From JAAEUB01 sp964550345 (GTDB taxonomy: Bacteria; Pseudomonadota; Alphaproteobacteria; Rhodobacterales; Rhodobacteraceae): a DNA stretch of 64,000 nucleotides. Below are positions 34,920 to 43,409 of this stretch, in pieces. The translations under genes were made by a program, and so were the position numbers. The notes under the pieces are model-generated. The model saw only the letters and a list, made by a program, of their open reading frames with translations, was not told where the DNA came from and did not search any database. Within the stretch, counting starts at the first letter, position 1, and every line of letters starts with the position of its first letter. The stretch lies in assembly GCA_964550345.1 (NCBI GenBank), contig CAZJYZ010000013.1:1-64000 (forward strand). Reading direction: 5' to 3'.

Positions 34920-36109
34920 CACAAACAATCCGTGAACAGGCGCAAGCCGCGCTAAAAGAAGTTGAGGAAATATCAGCCGTTGTATTGCCCGAGCCCTCAA
35001 CAGCCCTTGTGCCGATGGCCGAGGCAGACAAACCGACCAGCGCCGAAATCCAAAAGCGCATGGATGAGATTGACATGACGAACACCCAGTCAATCATCGA
35101 ATTTGGCTCGGGCGCACAGGCCGAACTGCAGGTGATCAGTCAGGAAATGCTGCAAGGCGTGCGCAACAAGGATGTGGGCCCGGCGGGCGACAGCTTGCGC
35201 AATATCGTCACCACAATCCGTGGCTTTTCGATCTCGGAACTCGACATGCGCCGTAAACGCTCCTGGTGGGAAAAACTGCTGGGGCGCACCGCCCCCGCCG
35301 CCAAATTCATGGCGCGTTTTGAAGACGTACAGGGCCAGATTGACCGGGTGACCGACAATCTGCTGGGCCATGAACATGTGCTTCTGAAAGACATCAAATC
35401 GCTCGATAAGCTCTACGAAAAAACGCTGAGTTTCTACGACGAACTGGCGCTTTACATCGCAGCGGGCGAGGCCAAGCTGGCAGACCTCGATGACAATGTC
35501 ATTCCTGCCAACGTGACCGAGACCGAAGCAGCCCCGGAAGATCAGGGCGTGATCAAGGCGCAGGAACTGCGCGACCTGCGCGCCGCGCGCGACGACCTGG
35601 AACGCCGGGTGCATGACCTGAAACTGACCCGTCAGGTCACCATGCAAAGCCTGCCCTCGATCCGGCTGGTGCAGGAAAATGACAAATCCCTTGTCACCAA
35701 GATAAACTCGACCCTCGTTAACACTGTGCCTTTGTGGGAAACCCAACTGGCGCAGGCCGTAACCATCCAGCGCTCGACCGAGGCTGCGGCGGCGGTAAAG
35801 GATGCCAATGACCTGACCAACGAATTGCTCAAGTCCAATGCCGCGAACCTGCGCGAGGCGAACCGCATGGTGCGCGAGGAAATGGAGCGCGGTGTCTTTG
35901 ACATCGAAGCCATCAAATCGGCCAATGCCGACCTGATTGCCACGATCGAAGAAAGCCTGGCCATTGCGGATGAGGGCAAGGCGCGCCGCGCCGCAGCCGA
36001 AGAGGAATTACAGAAAATGGAGACCGAACTTAAAGCCACCCTGTCCGCTGCGAAATCCCGTGGCGACGGCGCTGGCGACAATGTCGGCACCTCGGTTTCG
36101 GACGCCTGA
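34916..36109 (+). CDS. telA: Toxic anion resistance protein TelA
   Basis: A 397-aa helical protein of the TelA/YaaN/YceH family. Core segments are SIIEFGSGAQAELQVISQEM, WWEKLLGRTAPAAKFMARFE, KLYEKTLSFYDELALYIAAGE and TVPLWETQLAQAVTIQRS. The family is cytoplasmic and mostly helical, linked to tellurite and other envelope stresses; the mechanism is unknown. It is overlapped at its start by the XpaC-like gene and followed after one base by the TTG start of a lipoprotein gene. Confidence 0.92.
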   Translation: MTQTIREQAQAALKEVEEISAVVLPEPSTALVPMAEADKPTSAEIQKRMDEIDMTNTQSIIEFGSGAQAELQVISQEMLQGVRNKDVGPAGDSLRNIVTTIRGFSISELDMRRKRSWWEKLLGRTAPAAKFMARFEDVQGQIDRVTDNLLGHEHVLLKDIKSLDKLYEKTLSFYDELALYIAAGEAKLADLDDNVIPANVTETEAAPEDQGVIKAQELRDLRAARDDLERRVHDLKLTRQVTMQSLPSIRLVQENDKSLVTKINSTLVNTVPLWETQLAQAVTIQRSTEAAAAVKDANDLTNELLKSNAANLREANRMVREEMERGVFDIEAIKSANADLIATIEESLAIADEGKARRAAAEEELQKMETELKATLSAAKSRGDGAGDNVGTSVSDA

Positions 36110-36110
36110 T

Positions 36111-37046
36111 TTGAGCAAAGCGCGCTGGCGATACGTGGTGACAACACTGGCAGGGGCGACCCTGCTGGCTGGCTGTGACCCGTTAGCGCGCACGCCTTCT
36201 TCCTCTCAGCCGCAGGCTGCAAGCGGGCCAAATATCCAATCCGCACAAAGCCTGAAGGCGCAAGCCTATTACGAGCGGGTTCAGATGAGCCTTCTGACCC
36301 ACGGGCTGTTGCGCACCGATGGTGGCGGGCCGGATGTGCCCTTCTCGGCAAGGACCCTGGCTCAGAACTTTTTGCGGATCGCGTTTTATCAGGAATATTC
36401 CGAAAGCGCTGGCCGATTGGTCGCGCGGGAAAATACGTCCAGCCTGCATCGCTGGGCTCAGCCTATCCGTTACAAAGTGAATTTCGGTGCCTCTGTTCCC
36501 CAGGATCAACAAACGGAAGATCAACGCGAGATCCGGCGTTACACATCGCGCCTGTCGCGCCTGACCAAGCTTGGGTTTTCTTCGGTGAACGAACGCGCAA
36601 ACCTGCATATTTTCATCGTTAACGAAGATGAACGCGAAGGCCTCGGCCCACAGATCCGCTCCATCGTACCGGGCATCTCGCAAGCAACCTTACGCACCGC
36701 ACTGGATATGGCGCGCGACACCTATTGTCTGGCCTTTGCGGCCTCTCCGGGCGGTGGCGGTGAATATGCCCAGGGCATCATCATTATCCGCGGCGAGCAC
36801 CCGGACCTTTTACGCAAAGCCTGCATTCACGAAGAAATAGCGCAAAGCTTAGGCCTGCCCAATGACAGCCCCGCCGCGCGCCCCTCAATTTTTAACGATG
36901 ATGGCGAGTTTGGCCTGCTGACCGATCATGATGAGCTGCTTTTACGCATTCTCTATGACCCGCGCCTGACCCCCGGTATGACCGAAGCCGAGGCGCGCCC
37001 GATTGTAATACAAATCGCCACTGAGTTAATCGGTGGCACCGCTTAG
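36111..37046 (+). CDS. DUF2927 lipoprotein, metallopeptidase-like
   Basis: TTG at 36111 gives 311 aa beginning with a lipoprotein signal (KARWRYVVTTLAGATLLAGC, lipobox LLAGC, Cys22). The mature protein holds the DUF2927 domain, with HIFIVNEDEREGLGPQIRSI and the motif CIHEEIAQSLGLPNDSP, in which His-Glu-Glu with a later Asn-Asp recalls zinc-peptidase active sites; catalysis is not established. The upstream ATG frame would overlap telA widely, so the TTG immediately after the TelA stop fits better. It would sit on the periplasmic side, facing the membrane partners of the operon. Confidence 0.83.
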   Translation: MSKARWRYVVTTLAGATLLAGCDPLARTPSSSQPQAASGPNIQSAQSLKAQAYYERVQMSLLTHGLLRTDGGGPDVPFSARTLAQNFLRIAFYQEYSESAGRLVARENTSSLHRWAQPIRYKVNFGASVPQDQQTEDQREIRRYTSRLSRLTKLGFSSVNERANLHIFIVNEDEREGLGPQIRSIVPGISQATLRTALDMARDTYCLAFAASPGGGGEYAQGIIIIRGEHPDLLRKACIHEEIAQSLGLPNDSPAARPSIFNDDGEFGLLTDHDELLLRILYDPRLTPGMTEAEARPIVIQIATELIGGTA

Positions 37047-37066
37047 ACCCTGAAGGAGAAGATAAT

Positions 37067-38188
37067 ATGGGTATCCTAGATTTTCTGACTGGCGAGTTTA
37101 TTGACGTCATCCACTGGGTGGACGAAACCCGCGACACTATGGTCTGGCGGTTTGAACGTGAAGAGCATGAAATCAAATACGGCGCCAAGCTGACCGTACG
37201 CGAAGGTCAGGCAGCGGTGTTTGTGCATGAAGGCCAGTTGGCCGATGTGTTCACACCGGGCCTGTACATGCTTGAAACAAATAACATGCCGATCCTGACA
37301 ACCCTGCAACATTGGGATCACGGCTTTAAATCCCCCTTCAAGTCCGAGATCTATTACGTCAACACCACCCGTTTCAACGACCTCAAATGGGGCACCAAGA
37401 ACCCGATCATGCTGCGTGATCCCGAATTTGGGCCAACCCGCATCCGTGCATACGGAACCTACACCGTTCGCGTGACCGATCCGGGCAAATTTCTGACGGA
37501 AATCGTTGGCACCGACGGCGAGTTTACCATGGTTGAAATCAGCTTTCAGGTGCGCAATATTATCGTGCAGGAATTCAGCCGCGTCGTTGCAGGCTCGGGC
37601 ATCCCCGTCCTCGACATGGCGGCCAACACGGCCGATCTGGGGAAACTGGTAGCCGCTGCTATCAGCGAAGTCGTCGCAGAATACGGCCTGACCATACCGG
37701 AATTCTACATTGAAAACATAAGCCTGCCAGAAGCGGTCGAGGCTGCCTTGGACAAACGTACCTCGATGGGGCTGGCCGGGGATCTTGGCAAATTCACCCA
37801 ATACTCCGCAGCGGAAGCTATGACAGCCGCTGCTCAAAACCCCGCCGGTGGCGGTGGCATGGGCGCAGGCCTTGGCATGGGAATGGGCATGGCGATGGCT
37901 GGTCAAATGGCCCAAAGCGGCCCCTGGGGCGCCGCCCCTGCCGCGCCTGCAACCCATACGGCACCGCCACCTCCGCCCCCGGCTGAACATGTCTGGCATA
38001 TCGCCGAGAACGGCGAAACCAAGGGGCCATTTTCCAAGGCCGCCATGGGGCGCATGGTGGCGGACGGCACGCTGACACGTGACACCAATGTCTGGACCGC
38101 CGGACAGGACGGCTGGAAGCCAGCCGAAGATGTGATGGAGCTGGCACAGCTTTTCACCATCTTGCCGCCACCCCCACCCGGAGCTTGA
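37067..38188 (+). CDS. SPFH-domain protein with C-terminal GYF_2 (DUF4339) domain
   Basis: A 373-aa protein. Residues about 20-250 form an SPFH/virion-core-like domain (MVWRFEREEHEIKYGAKLTV, GLYMLETNNMPILTTLQHWD, EYGLTIPEFYIENISLPEAV). A Gly/Met/Ala-rich linker (about 260-300) and a Pro-rich stretch follow. The last 60 residues are a GYF_2 module (HVWHIAENGETKGPFSKAAM, then TNVWTAGQDGWKPAEDV). Bacillus YdjI is the closest named relative by layout, acting with PspA/YdjG-H in membrane stress. No signal peptide. AAGGAG precedes the ATG. Confidence 0.87.
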   Translation: MGILDFLTGEFIDVIHWVDETRDTMVWRFEREEHEIKYGAKLTVREGQAAVFVHEGQLADVFTPGLYMLETNNMPILTTLQHWDHGFKSPFKSEIYYVNTTRFNDLKWGTKNPIMLRDPEFGPTRIRAYGTYTVRVTDPGKFLTEIVGTDGEFTMVEISFQVRNIIVQEFSRVVAGSGIPVLDMAANTADLGKLVAAAISEVVAEYGLTIPEFYIENISLPEAVEAALDKRTSMGLAGDLGKFTQYSAAEAMTAAAQNPAGGGGMGAGLGMGMGMAMAGQMAQSGPWGAAPAAPATHTAPPPPPPAEHVWHIAENGETKGPFSKAAMGRMVADGTLTRDTNVWTAGQDGWKPAEDVMELAQLFTILPPPPPGA

Positions 38189-38191
38189 TCC

Positions 38192-38226
38192 GCTCTTCCT
38201 CTCGCCAAAATATCCTCGCCGAAGGC
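38192..38226 (+). repeat. Recurrent intergenic element, copy 3
   Basis: Read on the minus strand it is GCCTTCGGCGAGGATATTTT followed by GGCGAGAGGAAGAGC. It starts four bases after the SPFH gene's stop and ends ten bases before the next ATG. It shares a 19-base stretch with copy 1 at one mismatch. Confidence 0.65.
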
Positions 38227-38236
38227 ATAAAACCTC

Positions 38237-39355
38237 ATGTCCAAAACCCCTCCCTCACCGCCTGAGGACACAACAGAAGAGCACCGCTTTCCCTGCGAAC
38301 AATGCGGCGCTGACCTGCGGTTTGACGCTGCAAAAGGCGGGTTAACCTGTGATCATTGCGGTTTTCACACCGAAATTGAGGAGCAGGCCGGACCCGTCGC
38401 TGCAATCAGGGAACTTGATTTCAACGCGGCGCTGAACGCCCAGCTACCCGACGCCGAAATCGAGGAAGTTCGCACGCTATCCTGCCCGAATTGCGCGGCA
38501 CATATCACCCTTGAAGACGCCAGTCATGCCGCTGAGTGCCCGTTTTGTGCCACCCCGGTGGTGACGGATACCGGCACGCACAGGCAGATCAAGCCCAAAG
38601 GTGTGCTGCCCTTCGCGATAGAGGAACGCACAGGACGCAAGGCGATGGGGGATTGGCTGGGGCGGTTGTGGTTTGCCCCGAACGGATTGCAGGAATATGC
38701 ACGTAAGGGCCGGAAATTGCAGGGTATTTACGTACCCTACTGGACTTTTGATGCGGATACCAAATCGAAATACCGCGGCCAGCGCGGCACGGCTTACTAT
38801 GTCACCCGCACGGTGACGAGAAACGGCAAACAGGTCACGCAAAGGGTGCGAAAAATCCGCTGGCGGCCAAAATCCGGCAGGGTGGCACGGTTCTTCGATG
38901 ATGTTCTGGTATTGGCCTCACGCAGCCTGCCCAAACGCTATACGGACGGTCTGCAACCGTGGGACCTGTCCGCACTGGAACCTTACCGGCCCGATTTCCT
39001 CGCCGGTTTCGCCGCTGAAGGCTACACCGTTGAACTGCCAGACGGCTACGACGAAGCGCGCGCATATATGGATCGGGTCATCATGCGGGACGTTAAGTTC
39101 GACATAGGTGGGGATGAACAACGGGTGCACAATATCGACACCACGGTCAGCGATGTTACCTTCAAACACATCCTGCTACCGGTTTGGATGGCGGCCTACA
39201 AATATCGCGGGAAAAGCTATCGGTTTGTAGTGAATGGCCAAAATGGCAAGGTGCAGGGGGAACGGCCATGGTCAGCCTGGAAGATCGCCTTTGCCGTCAC
39301 TCTGGGCCTTATAGTCGCCGGTGTCATCGGATATTTTGTCGCGCAAAACCAATAA
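38237..39355 (+). CDS. Double zinc-ribbon membrane-anchored protein
   Basis: A 372-aa protein. Two zinc ribbons lie near the N-terminus: FPCEQCGADLRF with LTCDHCGFHTE, and LSCPNCAAHITL with AECPFCATPVV. The middle (about 130-330) has IYVPYWTFDADTKSKYRGQR and HILLPVWMAAYKYRGKSY. A C-terminal membrane helix (AFAVTLGLIVAGVIGYFVA) anchors it. Databases often label such proteins as primosomal or helicase-like because of the ribbons, but no helicase motif exists. The pairing with an SPFH protein mirrors Bacillus YdjG/YdjI, so a membrane-stress complex is the best inference. Confidence 0.85.
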   Translation: MSKTPPSPPEDTTEEHRFPCEQCGADLRFDAAKGGLTCDHCGFHTEIEEQAGPVAAIRELDFNAALNAQLPDAEIEEVRTLSCPNCAAHITLEDASHAAECPFCATPVVTDTGTHRQIKPKGVLPFAIEERTGRKAMGDWLGRLWFAPNGLQEYARKGRKLQGIYVPYWTFDADTKSKYRGQRGTAYYVTRTVTRNGKQVTQRVRKIRWRPKSGRVARFFDDVLVLASRSLPKRYTDGLQPWDLSALEPYRPDFLAGFAAEGYTVELPDGYDEARAYMDRVIMRDVKFDIGGDEQRVHNIDTTVSDVTFKHILLPVWMAAYKYRGKSYRFVVNGQNGKVQGERPWSAWKIAFAVTLGLIVAGVIGYFVAQNQ

Positions 39356-39368
39356 GTTGCAATCAATA

Positions 39369-39394
39369 CGGGCTGCACCATCGGATGCAGCCCG
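39369..39394. terminator. Hairpin between convergent genes
   Basis: Perfect 9-bp stem CGGGCTGCA / TGCAGCCCG with an 8-base loop, between the zinc-ribbon stop and the hsp20 stop. No strong T tract on either side, but the position suggests a shared bidirectional terminator. Confidence 0.6.
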
Positions 39395-39405
39395 CAAACA
39401 TGCCT

Positions 39406-39822
39406 TTAACTTCGGGTGATATTAACCCGCTCGGCCTTTGGTTCAGCCAGCATAACTTTGGGCACGTTGATGGTCAGGACGCCATCTTTCAAATCAGCCG
39501 CAACTTTACCACCATCCGCATCAGGCGGCAGGCGGAAGGAGCGGCGAAACGCGCCATATTGGCGTTCGCTGAAATACCAGGTGTCGCCTTCTTCTTCGCG
39601 TTCGGTTTTCTTTTCGCCTTTCACCGTGACCACGCCTTCATGCGTCGTAACCTCGATGTCTTTTTCTTCAACCCCGGGCAATTCTATCGCAATGCGGTAG
39701 CTGTCTTCTGTCAAGGATGCCTCGGATGCCGGATTTAAGAACTCGGCAATCCGTGAACCAAGATTACGAAAAGGGTCATATATCGACGGCCAGAAGCCGG
39801 AAGTTTGTGTATTTTCAACCAT
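39406..39822 (-). CDS. Small heat shock protein, Hsp20/alpha-crystallin family
   Basis: A 138-aa holdase chaperone. ATG at 39822 follows an excellent AAAGGAGGAAAG ribosome site. The alpha-crystallin domain spans about residues 35-138: YRIAIELPGVEEKDIEVTTH, GVVTVKGEK, FSERQYGAFRRSFRLPPDAD, and the C-terminal DGVLTINVPK with the beta-strand pattern of the family. The N-terminus (SGFWPSIYDPFRNLGSRIAE) matches the IbpA/HspA group. A heat-shock promoter lies upstream. Confidence 0.93.
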   Translation of the reverse strand: MVENTQTSGFWPSIYDPFRNLGSRIAEFLNPASEASLTEDSYRIAIELPGVEEKDIEVTTHEGVVTVKGEKKTEREEEGDTWYFSERQYGAFRRSFRLPPDADGGKVAADLKDGVLTINVPKVMLAEPKAERVNITRS

Positions 39823-39847
39823 TTCTTTCCTCCTTTCCACATGTGTC

Positions 39848-39876
39848 ATATAGGCATTTTTTCCTTAATTTCCAAG
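39848..39876 (-). promoter_or_regulatory. RpoH (sigma-32)-type promoter of hsp20
   Basis: On the minus strand CTTG (39876-39873), 18 bases, then CCTATAT (39854-39848), close to the alphaproteobacterial heat-shock sigma pattern. It sits 26 bases ahead of the hsp20 ATG. No ROSE-like thermometer hairpin is obvious in the short leader. Confidence 0.7.
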
Positions 39877-39955
39877 ATATTGAGAAGATATGTCGCAGCA
39901 AAGTTGCATCAGGGGGCGGGGCCGATTATGCCTAGGGGAAATTATAGGAAAGCAA

Positions 39956-40861
39956 ATGATCCTTTGTGCTGGTGAAGCTCTGATTGACATGTTGCCGCGT
40001 GAAACTGCGGATGGGGAAGCAGCCTTTGCTCCCTTTCCCGGTGGCGCGGTTTTTAATACTGCCATCGCCCTTGGGCGGCTGGGAACGGAGGTCGGTTTTT
40101 TCTCCGGCCTATCCAATGACTTATTTGGAAAAACCCTGACTGACGCACTTGCCCTGTCGCACGTGGATTTCTCAACCGCTGCGCGCTCAGACAGACCAAC
40201 CACGCTCGCGTTTGTCACCCTGACTAACGGGCAGGCAAAATACGCCTTCTATGACGAAAACACGGCTGGACGAATGTTGAGCGAAGCCGACATTCCTCAA
40301 ATACCCGACAAGTGTGACGCCCTTTTTTTTGGGGGTATTTCACTGGCATCCGAGCCATGCGGAAGCACTTACGAAGCAATGATGTTGCAGGCGGCGAAGT
40401 CACGGTTAACCATGATTGACCCGAATATCCGGCCTTCGTTCATTTCCGATGAAGCGGGTTATCGCGCCCGCCTGTCGCGGATGCTGGCGGTGGCGGATGT
40501 TGTGAAATTGTCGGACGAAGACCTCGGCTGGCTGGGCGGCAGCGTGCAGGACATTCTGGCAAAAGGCACGGCTTTGGTTTTGATCACCGAAGGCGCACGC
40601 GGCGTGAAAGCGCACACGCTAGAAGGTAGTTTTTTCGTTCCTGCTCATAAGGTTACGGTGGTTGACACTGTTGGTGCCGGAGATACTTTTAATGCCGGAA
40701 TTCTGGCGGGATTGGATGATGCTGGTTTATTAAGCAAAGAAGCGTTGCGGCAGGCTGAAATCGAGGATCTGCGCCCGGTGGTTCAGCTTGGGGTGCAGGC
40801 GGCATCCGTTACGGTTTCGAGGGCCGGGGCCAACCCGCCTTGGCGCAAGGAATTACCATGA
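39956..40861 (+). CDS. PfkB-family sugar kinase (fructokinase-like)
   Basis: A 301-aa ribokinase-fold kinase that phosphorylates a sugar at the expense of ATP. N-terminal ILCAGEALIDMLP, FAPFPGGAVFNTAIALGRLG, and the anion-hole/catalytic motif VVDTVGAGDTFNAGIL with Asp as base are present. Fructose is the most likely substrate by resemblance, but no transporter is nearby. ATG at 39956 has AGGAAA upstream. Its end overlaps dtd by 4 bp. Confidence 0.85.
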   Translation: MILCAGEALIDMLPRETADGEAAFAPFPGGAVFNTAIALGRLGTEVGFFSGLSNDLFGKTLTDALALSHVDFSTAARSDRPTTLAFVTLTNGQAKYAFYDENTAGRMLSEADIPQIPDKCDALFFGGISLASEPCGSTYEAMMLQAAKSRLTMIDPNIRPSFISDEAGYRARLSRMLAVADVVKLSDEDLGWLGGSVQDILAKGTALVLITEGARGVKAHTLEGSFFVPAHKVTVVDTVGAGDTFNAGILAGLDDAGLLSKEALRQAEIEDLRPVVQLGVQAASVTVSRAGANPPWRKELP

Positions 40862-41295
40862 GAGCACTTATTCAAAGGGTCAGCGAAGCTGCGGTGCGTG
40901 TCGATGGTGAGGTGGTGGGAGAAATCGGCCCCGGCCTGTTAATTCTGGTCTGTGCCATGCAGGGGGACAGCGACAGCAACGCCCGCGCACTTGCGGATAA
41001 GATATTGAAATTACGTATTTTCCGTGATGACGCTGGACGCATGAACCGCTCTCTTTTCGATGTGGATGGCGCCGCTCTGGTGGTCAGCCAGTTCACCCTT
41101 GCTGCCGATACGTCCCGCGGCAACCGCCCCGGGTTTTCCACCGCAGCCGCCCCTGAGGAAGGGGAAAGACTGTATGAACTCTTTTCAACGATGATCACCG
41201 ATACCGGCACTGAGGTTTCAAAAGGTATTTTTGGAGCGGACATGGCGGTAACCTTGGTTAACGACGGACCTGTAACGATCTGGTTAGAACGTTAA
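40858..41295 (+). CDS. dtd: D-aminoacyl-tRNA deacylase
   Basis: Removes D-amino acids (and glycine mischarged on tRNA-Ala) from tRNA. The 145-aa protein has MRALIQRVSEAAVRVDGEVV, the SQFTLAADTSRGNRPGF signature, the Gly-Pro/cross-subunit motif region GPGLLIL, and the C-terminal VNDGPVTIWLE. Normal length. Its ATG overlaps the stop of the sugar kinase (ATGA). Confidence 0.96.
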   Translation: MRALIQRVSEAAVRVDGEVVGEIGPGLLILVCAMQGDSDSNARALADKILKLRIFRDDAGRMNRSLFDVDGAALVVSQFTLAADTSRGNRPGFSTAAAPEEGERLYELFSTMITDTGTEVSKGIFGADMAVTLVNDGPVTIWLER

Positions 41296-41334
41296 AACTT
41301 AGGGAAAATAATCGCTTCTCTGTAACCGAACCGT

Positions 41335-42267
41335 TTAATAACCCGCCTGCCGGTCCACCAAATTCAGCATTGGTTCGCCATTCTCAATTCGCCGGATGTT
41401 CTCGGCAATCATCCGCGAGGCCGTCACTGGCCGCGTATCAGAGGCAATATGGGGGGTAATGGTCACATTGGGCTGGGCCCAGAATGGATGATCTGCGGGC
41501 AAAGGCTCGGTGCGGAAAACGTCCAAGGTGGCATGGCCAACCTGCCCGGATTTCAAAGCCGCCAGCAGGGCGTCATCGTCGATCAATGGGCCACGGCCCG
41601 GATTTATGATCACCGCCCTTTTGGGCAGTAATCCAATCGTCTGGGCGTTCAGGACGTTCTCTGTCGCATCCGTCAGGGGTAACAGCAAAACCAGAATTTC
41701 CGCCTTACGCAGTATTTCGGTAAGTCCTTGCGCGCCGTGAAAGGTCTCGACACCAGCCACATCCTTTGGCGAGCGGCTCCACCCAGATACGCGGAAATTC
41801 AACCCTGCCAGCGTCTGCGCACAGGCCGCCCCCAATGCCCCCAGCCCCAGTACGGCGACCCTTCTCTCGCGTGCCAATGGCGGAATATGCGGCTGCCAGT
41901 CAGTGTCCGAACGGCAAATATCCACATCCATGCCCAGATGATGGCGCAGGACATGGCCCGTTACCCATTCCACCATGCCCTCGGTCATGCCGGGGTCAAC
42001 CATACGTGCCAAAGGTTGTGTCAGGCTGGTATTGTGCGTGATGCTTTCGACACCGGCCCACAGACCCAGCACTGCTTTGGTTTTTGTATATGGGGAGAAG
42101 TCCTCCACCGGGCCGTTCGGGGTAAAGACGATATAATCAACCTGGTCGGCCGGGATATCGCGTGCCAGATTTACCTTAATGCCAGCCTCTTCAAAAGCAT
42201 TGCTGAGACTTTCGCGATACTTTTCCCAATGCGCCAGACGGGCTGAAAACAGGACATTCAGGCTCAT
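41335..42267 (-). CDS. Glyoxylate/hydroxypyruvate reductase A-like 2-hydroxyacid dehydrogenase
   Basis: A 310-aa NAD(P)-dependent reductase of the GhrA branch. NAD-binding AVLGLGALGAACAQTLAGL, the catalytic segment INPGRGPLIDDDALLAAL and the final region VTITPHIASDTRPVTA with the catalytic His are present. It likely reduces glyoxylate or hydroxypyruvate. ATG at 42267 overlaps the rodA stop (ATGA); longer upstream frames run into rodA and are rejected. Its attachment to the elongation cluster is common in this group, with no known functional link. Confidence 0.9.
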   Translation of the reverse strand: MSLNVLFSARLAHWEKYRESLSNAFEEAGIKVNLARDIPADQVDYIVFTPNGPVEDFSPYTKTKAVLGLWAGVESITHNTSLTQPLARMVDPGMTEGMVEWVTGHVLRHHLGMDVDICRSDTDWQPHIPPLARERRVAVLGLGALGAACAQTLAGLNFRVSGWSRSPKDVAGVETFHGAQGLTEILRKAEILVLLLPLTDATENVLNAQTIGLLPKRAVIINPGRGPLIDDDALLAALKSGQVGHATLDVFRTEPLPADHPFWAQPNVTITPHIASDTRPVTASRMIAENIRRIENGEPMLNLVDRQAGY

Positions 42268-43409
42268 TTCGGACGCGACCTGTGCACATGGGCGCTTTGC
42301 ACCAGCCCAAATCCCAACATTAAAACCAGCATCGCAGACCCCCCATAGCTGACCAATGGCAACGGCACACCAACCACCGGAACCAACCCCATTACCATCG
42401 ACATGTTGATGAAAAAGTACAGGAAAAACGTGACCGCGACACCCAGGGTCAGGAGGGATGCAAAGCGGTTTCGGTTGCGCAATGCTGATAGTACGCAAAA
42501 CAGGATTATCAGCACGTAAAGGGACAAAAGCGAGGCTGCACCAAGAAAGCCGAACTCTTCCGCCAAGGTCGTAAAGATGAAATCGGTATGCTTTTCCGGC
42601 AGGAAATTCAGGCGCGACTGGGTGCCTTGCATGAAGCCCCGCCCGGTCCAGCCGCCCGAGCCCAGCGCGATTTTCGACTGGGTGATATGATAGCCGCCGC
42701 CAAGGGGATCACTGGCAGGGTCCAGAAACGTATCGATCCGGCCATATTGGTAGTTCTTTAGCAATTGCCAGTCGGTGCCACGGGTCAGGAATACCGCAGC
42801 AACAACGCCGACGCCCAATAGGATCACCGCCAGAAAATAGAGCAGATTGACCCCGGCCAGAAACATCATTGCCCCACCGCCAGCCGCCAGCAGCAAAGCG
42901 GTACCAAGGTCCGGTTGGCGCAGGACAAGAAAGGTGGGAACCGCGATGATAATAAGCGGTGGCAATATCCATAATGGTTTGGAAATGCGAGATAAATCCA
43001 ACCAGTCATAATAAGCGGCAAGCGCCATGACCAGCCCGATCTTGGCCAGTTCTGAGGGCTGCAGACGCATGAAACCAAGGTTCAGCCAGCGCTGCGCGCC
43101 CATGCCGGTTTCACCAGCGAACTCAACCAATACCAAAAGCACGAGTGCCACCAGATAGGCGAGGCCCGAAACTGAACGCCAGAACCAAATCGGCACCATA
43201 CCAATGAAGAACATCAGCCCCAGCCCAAGGGCGAAACGCTTCATCTGCGGCTCGACCCAAGGCGTCGTGGAGCCCCCCGCTACGGAATAGAGCATAAGGA
43301 AGCCGATCCCGGCGACAGTCGAAAGCAGCAGGACCAGAAACCAGTTGAGGTACAGCACCTTGCGGATACCCGTTGGCATAACTTTTTGATTATACTCAAG
43401 AAAGCTCAT
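42264..43409 (-). CDS. rodA: Rod-shape determining glycosyltransferase RodA
   Basis: SEDS-family peptidoglycan polymerase that works with PBP2 in side-wall growth. The 381-aa protein has about ten membrane helices; the conserved periplasmic loop holds SKIALGSGGWTGRGFMQGTQ, then LPEKHTDFIFTTLAEEFGFLG. The C-terminal GVPLPLVSYGGSAM is diagnostic of the family. It overlaps mrdA by 4 bp. Confidence 0.97.
   Translation of the reverse strand: MSFLEYNQKVMPTGIRKVLYLNWFLVLLLSTVAGIGFLMLYSVAGGSTTPWVEPQMKRFALGLGLMFFIGMVPIWFWRSVSGLAYLVALVLLVLVEFAGETGMGAQRWLNLGFMRLQPSELAKIGLVMALAAYYDWLDLSRISKPLWILPPLIIIAVPTFLVLRQPDLGTALLLAAGGGAMMFLAGVNLLYFLAVILLGVGVVAAVFLTRGTDWQLLKNYQYGRIDTFLDPASDPLGGGYHITQSKIALGSGGWTGRGFMQGTQSRLNFLPEKHTDFIFTTLAEEFGFLGAASLLSLYVLIILFCVLSALRNRNRFASLLTLGVAVTFFLYFFINMSMVMGLVPVVGVPLPLVSYGGSAMLVLMLGFGLVQSAHVHRSRPK

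Noticed and set aside
38237..39355. Primosomal protein N'/helicase label for the zinc-ribbon protein
   Set aside because: Only the Cys ribbons resemble it; no Walker or helicase motifs, and a C-terminal membrane helix is present.
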